A DNA stretch of 64,000 nt from an uncultured Croceicoccus sp. (GCF_947496385.1 NZ_CANMCP010000004.1:248001-312000), one strand, 5' to 3'. Counted from the first letter of the stretch, positions 16,869 to 26,253 are shown. Program-made: numbers and translations. The notes: generated by a model not told the origin, from the sequence alone.

Positions 16869-17239
16869 CCGGCGCTATCGTCCGTCAGCCCGTCCTCCCG
16901 CATCCGGGCCAATGCATGGCTCAGCGTGAGGGCGGTGCGATTGCCGGGCAGATACATGCCGAGTTCGACCAGCGTCATGGCGACCGCGGGGCGCATGCCG
17001 ACGACATAGGTTTCGGCATCGAGCAGCTTCGATATGGACGTCACCTGCGCCAGCACGCGGCCCACGAACGTGTCCACGATGTCGAGCTCGGCAATGTCGA
17101 TCACCACGCCGCGCGCGCCCGTATCGGCGATCCGCTGCGACAGGACATCCTGCAGATCGATGATGTCGCTGTCGGCGATGTCGGCCCGGATCGAGACCAG
17201 CAATATGCCCTCGACCGAATAGATGGACGCGGCGTTCAT
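16865..17239 (-). CDS. rsbS: RsbS stressosome scaffold (STAS domain)
   Basis: 124-residue single STAS-domain protein. RsbS and RsbR co-assemble into the stressosome and hold RsbT until phosphorylated. The signature ELDIVDTFVGRVLAQV aligns with the phosphorylation loop of Bacillus RsbS around Ser59, but the acceptor position is Thr (T57) here. The following GMRPAVAMTLVELGMYL is strongly RsbS-like. The start at 17239 overlaps the end of rsbR (ATGA), and the stop overlaps rsbT, giving the canonical rsbR-rsbS-rsbT order. Confidence 0.93.
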   Translation of the reverse strand: MNAASIYSVEGILLVSIRADIADSDIIDLQDVLSQRIADTGARGVVIDIAELDIVDTFVGRVLAQVTSISKLLDAETYVVGMRPAVAMTLVELGMYLPGNRTALTLSHALARMREDGLTDDSAG

Positions 17240-18129
17240 TTTGCCGTGACGCGGTCGAGCCGCTCGATCGGGAGAATGGCGACGCCCACGGCCGTCAGCG
17301 CATCGGTAAGCGCATTGCGGATCGACGAGCGCGTCTTCACCTCGCCCACGTCCACGCCGAGCTGCACCATGGTCTGCGCGATCTTTGGGCTGATCCCGCT
17401 CACGATGCATTGCGCGCCCATGAGCCGGACGGCGGCGGCGGTGCGCAGCAGATGCTGTGCCACCTGCGTATCGACGGTCTTGACCCCGGTGATGTCGACG
17501 ATGACGACCTCCGCCTGCTTTGCCACGATCGCCTCGAGCAGGTTTTCCATCACCTCCTGCGCACGCAGGCTGTCGAGCGTGCCGATGAGCGGGAGGGTCA
17601 GCACCTTGTCCCACAATTCGACGACCGGCGTCGACAGTTCCAGCATCTCGTCGCGCTGGCGTTCGATGACCTGCTCGCGCTCGCGGATGAACACCTCGGT
17701 CGTGTAGATGGCAAAGGCATCGATGGCCTTCGTCACGAGCAGGATTTCATTGACCAGCCGGTCCGGCTCCTCCTTCAACCGTTCCTTGAGCCGCTCGAAC
17801 ATGGTCACCTTGAGGCTGAGCACGAAGGAAGCCATCTCGCTCGGCAACACGCCGCGCTCGACGCGTTCATAGGTGATTTCCGCGAGGATCCCGCGCAGAT
17901 CGGCCCAGTAATCGTCCTCCAGGTCGAAATCGCCGTCGCGATATCCGTCGCGCACGCCGGAACGGAACGCGCGCAGCAGACTCGCGGCCTGGTCGCGTTC
18001 CTCGCGTTCGGAGAACAGGTCGCTGCGCTTGGCGCCGTCCTCGTCGGCCTGTTCGATCCAGTCGGTCAGGACGCCCGTCTCATCGTCCTTGAGGATGTCC
18101 AGAACGGTCTTCAAATTGGTTTCGGGCAT
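17236..18129 (-). CDS. rsbR: RsbR stressosome sensor (RsbRD_N-like domain + STAS)
   Basis: 297-residue protein, first gene of the operon. The helical N-terminal part (about 1-160) resembles RsbRD_N sensor domains; it has no globin, PAS or membrane segment, so the signal is unknown. A short linker (158-185) leads to a C-terminal STAS domain with both conserved phosphorylation sites: T221 in TVDTQVAQH and T253 in PKIAQTMVQLG, equivalent to T171 and T205 of Bacillus RsbRA. Only one RsbR is present, whereas Bacillus has several. The start at 18129 (MPETNLKTVLD) is favoured by family alignment; upstream sequence holds a small inverted repeat. Confidence 0.9.
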   Translation of the reverse strand: MPETNLKTVLDILKDDETGVLTDWIEQADEDGAKRSDLFSEREERDQAASLLRAFRSGVRDGYRDGDFDLEDDYWADLRGILAEITYERVERGVLPSEMASFVLSLKVTMFERLKERLKEEPDRLVNEILLVTKAIDAFAIYTTEVFIREREQVIERQRDEMLELSTPVVELWDKVLTLPLIGTLDSLRAQEVMENLLEAIVAKQAEVVIVDITGVKTVDTQVAQHLLRTAAAVRLMGAQCIVSGISPKIAQTMVQLGVDVGEVKTRSSIRNALTDALTAVGVAILPIERLDRVTAK

Positions 18130-18150
18130 GAAGCGCTTTCGAATTTTCGG

Positions 18151-18164
18151 GGAATATCGATTCC
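18151..18164. promoter_or_regulatory. Inverted repeat just upstream of rsbR (possible operator)
   Basis: GGAAT-ATCG-ATTCC, a perfect 5-bp inverted repeat with a 4-base centre, 21 bases before the rsbR start in the 157-bp gap to the divergent TonB-like gene. Position suits a regulator site or part of a promoter; no match to a known regulator is claimed. Confidence 0.3.
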
Positions 18165-18286
18165 TCTGATCGTGAAAAACCGGGAGCATGGCAAGCGGCA
18201 ATGACATCGTTTACGGACTATTCCCGCTGGTGCGGGACAGACGGGGCGTGATAGGCGATGGCCCGACGAAGGGGAGAACGACCGCC

Positions 18287-19219
18287 ATGCGAAGATCACT
18301 GGCCATCGCCGCCGCCGCCAGCATCGCATCGGCGCAACCGGCCGCCGCGCGCGATCCCCTCGTGCTTCGCCCCACCGAACCATGGACGATGAACTATGGC
18401 GAGGACAGCTGCCAGCTTGTCCGGATATTCGGGGAGGGCGAGGATGAAACCGGCCTGATGATCGAACAGTTCGGGCCGTCCGAGCGGGTGCGCATCACTC
18501 TGATCAGCCGGTATGCGCAGCTGCGTGTGCGGCCCTATCCCCATTATGCGATCGATCAAAAGACCGCGCGTAGCGTCAGCCCGCCGCAGATCGGCGTGCG
18601 TTTCGGCAAAACCGGTGAAGCGATGGGTGAAGCGATGGAGGCGCGGGTAAAGAGCGCGAGCATGGCGGACGGACGGTTCATCACCGTGGCGAGCGCCGTG
18701 CGGCCCACCCTTCAGGGACCGGAAAAGGAAAAGGAGCAGGACGAGCCCTACCACCTGCCCGCCCTTTCCATCGATGCGCTGGCAGGGTCGGACCGTGTTG
18801 CGTTCGAAGGACTGGTGGATGGCGATCTGATTCTCGCAACCGGGCCGCTCGCCGCCGCGACGAAAGCGATGAATGCCTGCTCCGAAAACCTGCTCTCCCA
18901 CTGGGGCCTCGATATCGCTGCGCATCGCACGCTGCGAAGCCCGGTCAGGATGGTCGATGAAACCGCCCCTTGGCTGAATTATCCCGATCAGCAGAATCTC
19001 GACAGAATAGAAGGGCTGGTCGAGTATCGCGTGATGGTCGACAGCGCAGGCCTTGCGACAGCGTGCCATATTCAGTCCGGCAGCGGCCCTGATACCGATT
19101 TTGGCGATGCGGTATGCCACGGCATGATGAATACGGTCGTCTTCGAACCCGCCATAAATGCAGGCGGCGAACCGATCGCCAGCTATTACCGCGGAACGGT
19201 CGATTTTCGGTTTCGGTAA
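18287..19219 (+). CDS. Secreted protein with C-terminal TonB-like domain
   Basis: 310-residue protein with a Sec signal peptide (MRRSLAIAAAASIASA..., cleavage likely after about residue 22, AAA-RD). The middle part (25-215) matches no family I recognise. The last 75 residues (EGLVEYRVMVDSAGL...VVFEPAINAGGEP...YRGTVDFRF) have the TonB C-terminal fold pattern, common in sphingomonad periplasmic proteins that lack the TonB membrane anchor and so are unlikely to energise receptors. Start at 18287 has AAGGGGAGA upstream. Divergent from the stressosome operon; a functional link is possible but unproven. Confidence 0.7.
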   Translation: MRRSLAIAAAASIASAQPAAARDPLVLRPTEPWTMNYGEDSCQLVRIFGEGEDETGLMIEQFGPSERVRITLISRYAQLRVRPYPHYAIDQKTARSVSPPQIGVRFGKTGEAMGEAMEARVKSASMADGRFITVASAVRPTLQGPEKEKEQDEPYHLPALSIDALAGSDRVAFEGLVDGDLILATGPLAAATKAMNACSENLLSHWGLDIAAHRTLRSPVRMVDETAPWLNYPDQQNLDRIEGLVEYRVMVDSAGLATACHIQSGSGPDTDFGDAVCHGMMNTVVFEPAINAGGEPIASYYRGTVDFRFR

Positions 19220-19393
19220 GACAAGTCCAATTCTTTTTTCGCCTGTCACCGCATATAGGCGGATCGGATAGAATGGCGACGGTCGTCAATCATCGCGGGA
19301 CGCCCTGAAAGGAATAGACCATTATGACGCTTGCCATCGTAGGCAGGAAAGGACAGAAGATCGCCCGATAGAAACAAAATTGGGAGATTGGGT

Positions 19394-20701
19394 ATGTCGA
19401 CGGCCGCTGTGCGTGAAACCCCCCGGCCGCGCGGGCTCGTGCTCGCCATGCTGCTCCTCGTCTACATCTTCAATTTCCTCGACCGGCAGATTCTCGCCAT
19501 TCTCGCCCCCCCGATACAGGCCGATCTCGGCCTGTCCGACGGGCAGATGGGCCTGCTCGGCGGGTTCGCCTTTGCGCTGTTGTATTCCACGCTCGCGGTG
19601 CCGCTCGCCTCGGTCGCGGACCGCACGAGCCGCAGCTGGGTCATCACCGTCAGCCTCGTGATATGGAGCGGGTTCACCGCGCTATGCGGGCTGGCGCAGG
19701 GGTTCTGGCATATCTTCCTCGCCCGGCTCGGCGTCGGGGTGGGGGAGGCGGGCGGCGTCGCGCCGTCCTATGCGATCATCGGCGATTATTTCCCGTCGAA
19801 CAAACGCGCCTTCGCACTCGCCATCTACTCCATGGGCATTCCGCTGGGCTCGGCGGCGGGCGTCCTGGTCGGCGGCTATATCGCGGCGACGGTGGACTGG
19901 CGGCTGGCGTTCTTCGTCGTGGGCATGGCGGGCGTCGTGCTGGCCCCGCTGTTCAAATATGTGGTGAAGGATTTTCCGCGCGCGAACCCGGTGGACGCTG
20001 CGGCGCGGCAGGCGGCATCGGACAATGCCTCCATCGGCCATGTCGCGCGCATCCTGGCAAAGAAACCGTCGTTCTGGTTCCTGGCGTTCGGCGCGGCGAG
20101 CGGGTCGATGCTGGGCTATGGCGTGTTGTTCTGGAAACCCAGCCTGTTGCAGCGCAGCTTCGGGCTGTCCTTGCTCGAAACCTCCTATTTCCTCGGCGCG
20201 CTGATGCTGATCGGGGGGATTTCCGGGGTGCTGGCGGGCGGGTTCTTCGCCGATCGGCTGGGGCAGGCGAACAAGGCATGGTATGCGCGCCTGCCCGCGC
20301 TCGCCTATATCGTCGCGGTGCCGCTGTTTTCGGCCGCGGTGCTTACCGATAATGTGACGCTCGCGTTCTTCCTGTTCCTCATTCCGCAGGCGCTGGCCTA
20401 TATCTGGCTCGGCCCGGTGCTTACCGCGGTGCAGCATCTCGTCATCCCGGCGCAGCGTTCGACGGCCTCCGCGCTGTTCCTGCTCATCAATAACCTGCTG
20501 GGGCTGGGCGGCGGGATCTATGCACTGGGCGCGGTGTCCGATCTGCTGACCCCGCATTTCGGGACGGAGGCGCTGCGCTGGTCGATGCTTGGCTCGCAAT
20601 TGCTCTATGTGATCGCGGCGATATTGATGGTGCTGGCGGCGCGGCGCCTGCCCGGTGACTGGGTGGCGGAGGTCGAGCCTGAAATGGAGAAGACAGCGTG
20701 A
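19394..20701 (+). CDS. MFS transporter (spinster-like/anion symporter type)
   Basis: 435-residue major facilitator with 12 predicted helices. [24 protein letters not shown] near residues 24-47 and the motif-A-like loop VADRTSRSW are typical of the Spns-like MFS proteins that are abundant in sphingomonads and usually sit beside aromatic, steroid or acyl-CoA catabolic genes. Substrate unknown. The ATG at 19394 has GGGAG 8 bases upstream. Its stop overlaps the gcdH start (GTGA), implying co-translation and perhaps import of a dicarboxylic or aromatic acid degraded to glutaryl-CoA (inference). Confidence 0.83.
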   Translation: MSTAAVRETPRPRGLVLAMLLLVYIFNFLDRQILAILAPPIQADLGLSDGQMGLLGGFAFALLYSTLAVPLASVADRTSRSWVITVSLVIWSGFTALCGLAQGFWHIFLARLGVGVGEAGGVAPSYAIIGDYFPSNKRAFALAIYSMGIPLGSAAGVLVGGYIAATVDWRLAFFVVGMAGVVLAPLFKYVVKDFPRANPVDAAARQAASDNASIGHVARILAKKPSFWFLAFGAASGSMLGYGVLFWKPSLLQRSFGLSLLETSYFLGALMLIGGISGVLAGGFFADRLGQANKAWYARLPALAYIVAVPLFSAAVLTDNVTLAFFLFLIPQALAYIWLGPVLTAVQHLVIPAQRSTASALFLLINNLLGLGGGIYALGAVSDLLTPHFGTEALRWSMLGSQLLYVIAAILMVLAARRLPGDWVAEVEPEMEKTA

Positions 20702-21873
20702 TCGGTTTCAACTGGGACGACCCGTTCGACCTTGCCGGGCAATTGCACGAGGACGAGCGCATGATTGCCGATGCCGCCCGCGGTTTCGCGCAAGGCGAAT
20801 TGCAGCCGCGCGTGATCGCCGCCTATCGGGAGGAGCGCGATGCCCCCGAACTGTTCCCCATGATGGGGGAGGCGGGCCTGCTCGGCGTGACGCTGCCGGA
20901 GGAGTATGGCGGCGTCGGCGCAAGCTATGTCGCCTACGGTCTCGTCGCGCGGGAGATCGAGCGGGTCGATTCGGGCTATCGCTCGATGGCGTCGGTGCAA
21001 TCCAGCCTCGTGATCTACCCCATCCACGCCTATGGTTCGGAGGAACAGCGCCGCAAATATCTGCCCGCGCTGGCATCGGGGCAGGCGATCGGCTGTTTCG
21101 GCCTGACCGAGCCCGACGCCGGATCGGACCCGTCGTCGATGCGGACGTTCGCGCGGCGCGATGGCGATGGTTTCATCCTCGACGGGACGAAGACGTGGAT
21201 TTCCAACGCCCCTTTCGCCGACGTGTTCGTGGTGTGGGCCAAGTCGGAGGCGCATGGCGGCAAGGTCCGCGGCTTCATCCTGGAAAAGGGGATGAAGGGG
21301 CTTTCCGCGCCGAAGATCGGTGGAAAGATGAGCCTGCGCGCATCCACGACGGGACAGATCGTGATGGAGGGCGTGCGCGTCGGCGCCGATGCGCTGCTGC
21401 CCGATGTGGAGGGGATGAAGGGGCCGCTCGGCTGTCTCAATCGCGCGCGCTACGGGATCAGCTGGGGCGCGATGGGCGCGGCGGAGTTCTGCTTTCACGC
21501 CGCGCGGCAATATGGCCTCGATCGCAAGCAGTTCGGCCGGCCGCTCGCCGCGACGCAGCTTTACCAGAAAAAACTCGCCGAGATGATGAGCGACATCGCC
21601 TTCGGGCTTCAGGCCAGCCTGCGCGTCGGGCGGTTGATGGACGAGCATCGCTTCGCCCCCGAAATGGTGTCGATGGTGAAGCGCAACAATGTCGGCAAGG
21701 CGCTCGACATCGCGCGCATGGCCCGCGACATGCACGGCGGCAACGGCATTTCGGAGGAATATCAGGTCATCCGCCACATGATGAACCTGGAAACGGTGAA
21801 CACCTACGAAGGGGCGCATGACGTGCATGCGCTCATCCTCGGCCATGCGATCACGGGGTTGTCCGCGTTCTGA
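20698..21873 (+). CDS. gcdH: Glutaryl-CoA dehydrogenase
   Basis: 391-residue FAD enzyme that oxidises and decarboxylates glutaryl-CoA to crotonyl-CoA in lysine, tryptophan and some aromatic degradation routes. Diagnostic segments: [15 protein letters not shown] (134-148), TKTWISNAP (165-173), and the catalytic base E371 in [18 protein letters not shown], which is specific for GCDH within the acyl-CoA dehydrogenase family. GTG start in a 4-bp overlap with the upstream MFS gene. Length equals the family norm. Confidence 0.93.
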   Translation: MIGFNWDDPFDLAGQLHEDERMIADAARGFAQGELQPRVIAAYREERDAPELFPMMGEAGLLGVTLPEEYGGVGASYVAYGLVAREIERVDSGYRSMASVQSSLVIYPIHAYGSEEQRRKYLPALASGQAIGCFGLTEPDAGSDPSSMRTFARRDGDGFILDGTKTWISNAPFADVFVVWAKSEAHGGKVRGFILEKGMKGLSAPKIGGKMSLRASTTGQIVMEGVRVGADALLPDVEGMKGPLGCLNRARYGISWGAMGAAEFCFHAARQYGLDRKQFGRPLAATQLYQKKLAEMMSDIAFGLQASLRVGRLMDEHRFAPEMVSMVKRNNVGKALDIARMARDMHGGNGISEEYQVIRHMMNLETVNTYEGAHDVHALILGHAITGLSAF

Positions 21874-22127
21874 ATCGTTCGCCCGGCGGACAAGGCTTGC
21901 CCTCATTAATATATCGGGTATGTTTCTCCAAACGCCTGCACAAGCAGGCTGGCGGAGAGGCCGATGCACAGTCAGAGCAATTTCGAACAACCGGTCCATT
22001 CCCGGATTTGTTACAGATGCGGCAGGGACAGCCCGTCCGGCGTTCCTGCCACGGGCGCGCCTGCCATCGGAACCGAAGCTGCGATGGGCCGCCTTGCTGA
22101 AGATTCGGTATGCGCGGGGGGCGCGGC

Positions 22128-23618
22128 ATGAGCGGCGCCGAAATCGAAACGCGCACGATCCCGCGCGGCCCCCGCCTGTGCTATGGCTTCGGCGCGGTCG
22201 CGACCGGGGTGAAGAACGCGGCCTTCTCCACCTATCTGCTGCTTTTCTACAATCAGGTCGTCGGCGTGCCCGCCGTCGTCGTATCGACCGCGATTGCGCT
22301 CACGCTGCTGGTCGATGCGGTGGCGGATCCGTTCATCGGGCGCTGGTCCGACGTGACGCGGTCGCGCATGGGCCGGCGGCATCCCTTTATCTTCGGTTCC
22401 GCTGTGCCGACGGCGTTCTTCTTTGTCGTGGCATGGTTTCCGCCGGGCGGCCTGACCGATTTGCAGATGGGGGTGTGGATCTTTACCCTTGCCGCACTGA
22501 CCCGCATTTCAATCAGCGCGTTTGAAATTCCCGCCACCGCGATGAACCCCGAACTGACCGACGATTATGCCGAACGCACGCGGCTGTTCTCGCTGCGCTA
22601 CTGGTTCGGATATGTCGGCACGTTCGGGTTCGCGGCCTTCAGCCTTGCCGTGTTTTTCGTCGCGACGCCGCAGTTTCCGACGGGACAGCTCAATCCCGCC
22701 GGCTACGTCCGTTTCGCGATCAGCGGGGGGATCCTCATCTTCATCGCGATCCTTGTCTGCGGCCTCGGCACGCGCGGTCAGGTCCGCCACATGCGGCAGG
22801 CCGACACGCCGCAGCACAAGGCCAGGCTGAGGGACCATGTGCGCGAAATGGCGTCCGCGTTCGGCCATCGCGCCTTCCTCGCCATTTTCGGGTTCGGCGT
22901 GTTCAAATATACCGCGATCGGCCTGTATAGCGCGTCGACCTTGTATTTCAGCACCTATGTCTTTGACCTCACCGCGCCGCAGATTGCGTTGCTGACCCTG
23001 GAATCGCTTGTGTCGGCGACATTGGCGGCGCCGCTAGCGCCGCGGTTCTCGCGCTGGCTGGGTAAGCGCAATACGTCGATGATCATGGCGATCGCGGGCA
23101 TCTGCCTTGGGATTTCGCCGCTCGCGCTGACCTATCTCGGGCTGTTCTTCCGGCCGGGGGATCCGCTGCTTTTGCCCACGCTGTTCGCCATTGGCGCGAT
23201 CTATGGCGCGATGATCGCCATTTCGCTGATCAATACGAGTTCCATGCTCGCCGACGTGGTGGAGGATCATGCCGTGCGCACCGGCAAGCATGCCGCCGGC
23301 GTGTTCTTTTCCGCATCGAGCTTCATGCAGCAATGTTCGACCGGATTGGGCATCTTCGTCGCCGGGCTGGTGCTCAACGCGTCGGGCTTTCCGGAGAAGG
23401 TCGTGCCCGGCGACGTGACCCGCGCGATGGAGCAGAGCCTGCTCATCCATTACATCCCGGCCTCGCTCAGCCTGTGGATCGTGGGTTGCCTGTTCCTGCT
23501 GTTCTATCCCATCACGGAGGAACGGCATCTGCAGAATGTTGCCCGGCTGCGCGCAACGGCCGCCGCCGCGCGGGAGCAGACGGTGCGCGATGGCGGCTTT
23601 GGCGCGCCGGCGCGATAG
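22128..23618 (+). CDS. GPH-family sugar/cation symporter (MFS_2)
   Basis: 496-residue transporter of the glycoside-pentoside-hexuronide:cation symporter family (MelB-like). It shows about 12 helices, the YGFGAVATGVKNAAFSTYLLLFYNQVVGVP start and the DPFIGRWSDVTRSRMGRRHPFIFGSA loop (helix II-III) that is diagnostic for GPH carriers. In sphingomonads many GPH proteins sit by catabolic genes for non-sugar substrates, and no sugar enzymes are adjacent, so the cargo is open. ATG at 22128 follows GGGGGG; an in-frame ATG at 22110 is an alternative. Confidence 0.83.
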   Translation: MSGAEIETRTIPRGPRLCYGFGAVATGVKNAAFSTYLLLFYNQVVGVPAVVVSTAIALTLLVDAVADPFIGRWSDVTRSRMGRRHPFIFGSAVPTAFFFVVAWFPPGGLTDLQMGVWIFTLAALTRISISAFEIPATAMNPELTDDYAERTRLFSLRYWFGYVGTFGFAAFSLAVFFVATPQFPTGQLNPAGYVRFAISGGILIFIAILVCGLGTRGQVRHMRQADTPQHKARLRDHVREMASAFGHRAFLAIFGFGVFKYTAIGLYSASTLYFSTYVFDLTAPQIALLTLESLVSATLAAPLAPRFSRWLGKRNTSMIMAIAGICLGISPLALTYLGLFFRPGDPLLLPTLFAIGAIYGAMIAISLINTSSMLADVVEDHAVRTGKHAAGVFFSASSFMQQCSTGLGIFVAGLVLNASGFPEKVVPGDVTRAMEQSLLIHYIPASLSLWIVGCLFLLFYPITEERHLQNVARLRATAAAAREQTVRDGGFGAPAR

Positions 23619-23654
23619 CGGGCCGCGCCATGCCTTGCGCCGGCGGGGGGAGGC

Positions 23655-24887
23655 TTAGCCCGTCGGCGGGTCGGCGAACACGCCCGCGCACAGGCTCCAC
23701 GCATAATATTTCACCGCCTTGGCCGGTTCGTCGAACCGCGCCGCCCACACCCGCGCCTCATACGCGGAATTGAGCGTGGACATGATGAGCTGGCTCGCGA
23801 TGAGCGGGTCGATCGCCCGGACCGAACCATCCGCGATGCCGTCGATCAACATGCCCGCAAACCGCCGGGCGAGCCGGTTGGAACGCAGCACGACATCCTC
23901 CCGCTCGGCCTCGGGCAGGCTGGACAGGGCGGTCGTGCGCAGGAGTGGCATGGCGTCGAAGAACTGCACGTCGATCAACTCGGCCAGCGTGTTGCACAGC
24001 CGGGTCCAGTAATCGCCGTCGCTGCCGATTCCGGCGATCTGCACCGCCGACATGCGATCATAGCTGCGGGTAAAGCAGCTCGACACTAGGTCGTCCTTCG
24101 CGTTGTGATGGTGGTAGAAGCTGCCCTTCGTCACGTTGAGCGATTGCGCGATCCGGTTGACCGACGCCCCGCGATAGCCGCGCTGATTGATGAGCGTGGT
24201 GGCCGCGCGCAGGAATTCGTCCAGCGTTTGCGGATCCTCGTTCGCGGCAGAGCGCCATTCCGTGCCCAGGGGATGGGGCGCCCATTCGCTGCCCCGACCG
24301 GCAAGCCCGTGTTCCAGAATATCGAACCAGCGTTCCTCCACCCGTTCGAAATCGCGAATGGAATAGCGCGTCGACCACACCGGCCACCAGAACACCGCCT
24401 CCAGCAACATATGAGCGCGCGCGGTATTCAACAGCTTCGCGTCGAGATCGGCGGTCGGGCCAAAGAAATCGCGCACCGTGTTGCGCACGCGCCGGTAATG
24501 ATCGAGCAGCGGTTTCTGCGCCTCGTCCTCCAACGTGCGAATCTCCGCCAGCACGGTGACGAGCCCGCGCTCGCCCTCGCGGATCCGGCGGCGCAGCGCG
24601 ATATGGGCATGAAGGAAGTGGCGGACGCGCGCGCGCGGATCGGGCTGCGCCAGCGCCTGCGTCGCCATCTGTTCCAGAAGATCGAGCGTGGCTTCGTACA
24701 CCGCGGTGACGAGCCGCTCCTTGCGCCCGAAATAATAGGTGATGCTGGTCGCGTTCAGCCCGACCGCCTGCGCCACGTCGGAAAAGGTCATGCCCTTGAC
24801 GCCGACATCGTTGATGAGAGTGGACGCGGCATGGATCACGTCCTGCCGTTTTCTGCCAAATCGTTCGGTTTCCGCGGTGCTCATCAT
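23655..24887 (-). CDS. Tandem TetR regulator (two TetR units in one chain)
   Basis: 410-residue transcriptional regulator, twice the usual TetR length. The first helix-turn-helix spans about residues 13-62 (TFSDVAQAVGLNATSITYYF), followed by a ligand-type helical domain to about 200. A second complete unit starts at about 222 (ASVNRIAQSLNVTKGSFYHH) and runs to the end. One chain could thus act as a built-in dimer binding an asymmetric operator. It lies upstream of and in the same direction as the thiolase gene order in reverse, next to a GPH transporter, and may control these genes. Start could be the second Met codon (24884). Confidence 0.85.
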   Translation of the reverse strand: MMSTAETERFGRKRQDVIHAASTLINDVGVKGMTFSDVAQAVGLNATSITYYFGRKERLVTAVYEATLDLLEQMATQALAQPDPRARVRHFLHAHIALRRRIREGERGLVTVLAEIRTLEDEAQKPLLDHYRRVRNTVRDFFGPTADLDAKLLNTARAHMLLEAVFWWPVWSTRYSIRDFERVEERWFDILEHGLAGRGSEWAPHPLGTEWRSAANEDPQTLDEFLRAATTLINQRGYRGASVNRIAQSLNVTKGSFYHHHNAKDDLVSSCFTRSYDRMSAVQIAGIGSDGDYWTRLCNTLAELIDVQFFDAMPLLRTTALSSLPEAEREDVVLRSNRLARRFAGMLIDGIADGSVRAIDPLIASQLIMSTLNSAYEARVWAARFDEPAKAVKYYAWSLCAGVFADPPTG

Positions 24888-24942
24888 CCGACCCTTCGTA
24901 TCCGGCCATCCGGGCCGCGCCGTCCCTAGAGCAGCCCGTCCG

Positions 24943-24977
24943 ATTCCGCCAGTCTCCTGCTTCGAAACTGGCGGAAT
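24943..24977. repeat. 11-bp perfect inverted repeat between thiolase and TetR genes
   Basis: ATTCCGCCAGT (24943-24953) and ACTGGCGGAAT (24967-24977) are exact reverse complements with a 13-base centre. It sits 16 bases past the thiolase stop and about 55 bases before the tandem TetR start. No T-run follows, so it may be a weak terminator/RNA hairpin or the TetR operator. Confidence 0.55.
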
Positions 24978-24993
24978 TGAGAGGAGCCGGCGG

Positions 24994-26172
24994 TTACATG
25001 ACTTCGAAAAGGCCGGCTGCGCCCATGCCGCCGCCCACGCACATCGTCACCACCACATGGCGGACGCCGCGCCGCCGCCCCTCGATCAGCGCATGGCCGA
25101 CACAGCGTGCGCCGGTCATGCCGAACGGGTGGCCGATGGAGATCGAGCCGCCATTGACGTTGAGCCGGTCGTCCGGAATGCCGAGCCGGTCGCGGCAATA
25201 AAGCACCTGCACCGCGAACGCCTCGTTCAGTTCCCAGAGCCCGATGTCGCCGACCGAAAGCCCGAACCGCTTGAGCAGCTTCGGCACGGCAAAGACCGGT
25301 CCGATGCCCATCTCGTCCGGCTCGGTCCCCGCAACGGCCATGCCGACATAACGGCCCAGCGGTTCGAGTCCGCGCGCCTTCGCGACCTCCGCCTCCATCA
25401 ATACGGCGGCAGACGATCCGTCGGAAAGCTGGCTCGCATTGCCAGCGGTGATCGTGTGGCCTTCGCCCATGACCGGGTCCAGCTTCGCCAGCCCTTCGAG
25501 CGTGGTGTTCGGCCGGTTGCAATCGTCCATCGCGATCGTGACGTCGCTCTGCGTGACGTCGCCTGTTTCCTTGTCCTTCACGTTCATGCGGGTGGAGACG
25601 GGCACGATTTCATCGTCGAGGCGGCCCGCCTGCTGCGCCGCCGCTGTGCGTTGCTGCGACTGCAGCGAATATTCGTCCTGCGCCTCGCGGCTGATCCCGT
25701 AGCGTTTGGCGACCACCTCGGCGGTGCCGATCATCGGCATGTAGGCCGCCGGGTGCATCGCGATCAGCCCCTCGTCCGGCACGATATTCGTCTTGCCCGC
25801 GCGCAGGGCCGACACCGATTCCACGCCGCCCGCGACGCAGATGTCCATGCGGTCGACGATGATCTGCTTGGCCGCGGTGGCGATGGTCATCAGGCCCGAT
25901 GCGCATTGCCGGTCCATCGTCATGCCCGCGACGCTCACCGGCAGCCCGGCACGCAGCGCGACCAGCCGGGCGAGATTGGGCGCCTGTTGCCCCTGCTGCA
26001 TCGCCGCACCGATGAGCACGTCATCGACCTCGGCGCCATCGATGCCTGCGCGTTCCACCGCCGCCGCGACCGAGAAGCTGCCCAGTTCGACGGCGTGGGT
26101 GGCGTTGAACGCGCCGCGCATGGCCTTGGCGAGCGGGGTTCGTGCGGTCGATACGATTACGGCGTCGCGCAT
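24994..26172 (-). CDS. Acetyl-CoA acyltransferase (thiolase)
   Basis: 392-residue thiolase. Nucleophile C90 lies in [10 protein letters not shown], the NEAFAVQ and [13 protein letters not shown] motifs supply the His residues, and [10 protein letters not shown] near the C-terminus holds the second active Cys. The GHPFGMTG variant (rather than GHPLGASG) and the [20 protein letters not shown] segment place it with degradative thiolases seen in sphingomonad steroid, terpenoid and branched-acyl clusters. It cleaves 3-oxoacyl-CoA to a shortened acyl-CoA plus acetyl-CoA or propionyl-CoA; chain specificity is not predictable. Located between the TonB receptor and tandem TetR genes on the same strand. 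Confidence 0.88.
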   Translation of the reverse strand: MRDAVIVSTARTPLAKAMRGAFNATHAVELGSFSVAAAVERAGIDGAEVDDVLIGAAMQQGQQAPNLARLVALRAGLPVSVAGMTMDRQCASGLMTIATAAKQIIVDRMDICVAGGVESVSALRAGKTNIVPDEGLIAMHPAAYMPMIGTAEVVAKRYGISREAQDEYSLQSQQRTAAAQQAGRLDDEIVPVSTRMNVKDKETGDVTQSDVTIAMDDCNRPNTTLEGLAKLDPVMGEGHTITAGNASQLSDGSSAAVLMEAEVAKARGLEPLGRYVGMAVAGTEPDEMGIGPVFAVPKLLKRFGLSVGDIGLWELNEAFAVQVLYCRDRLGIPDDRLNVNGGSISIGHPFGMTGARCVGHALIEGRRRGVRHVVVTMCVGGGMGAAGLFEVM

Positions 26173-26218
26173 GGCGTGGTCCTTTTCCGGATGGTGTGTC
26201 TGCTATGTCGGGAGGGCG

Positions 26219-26253
26219 GCGAGCCTGCGCCGGGGTTTTCGCCGCAGGCTCGC
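26219..26253. repeat. Hairpin between TonB receptor and thiolase genes
   Basis: An 11-bp stem: GCGAGCCTGCG (26219-26229) pairs with CGCAGGCTCGC (26243-26253), 13-base loop, 8 bases after the stop codon of the receptor gene... counted on the minus strand it lies just upstream of the receptor's terminating TGA side and downstream of no T-run. Most likely an RNA stem that stabilises or terminates the receptor transcript. Confidence 0.5.

Noticed and set aside
21897..22100. A 67-residue frame between gcdH and the GPH transporter
   Set aside because: Cys/Arg-rich product without a ribosome site; composition does not look coding.
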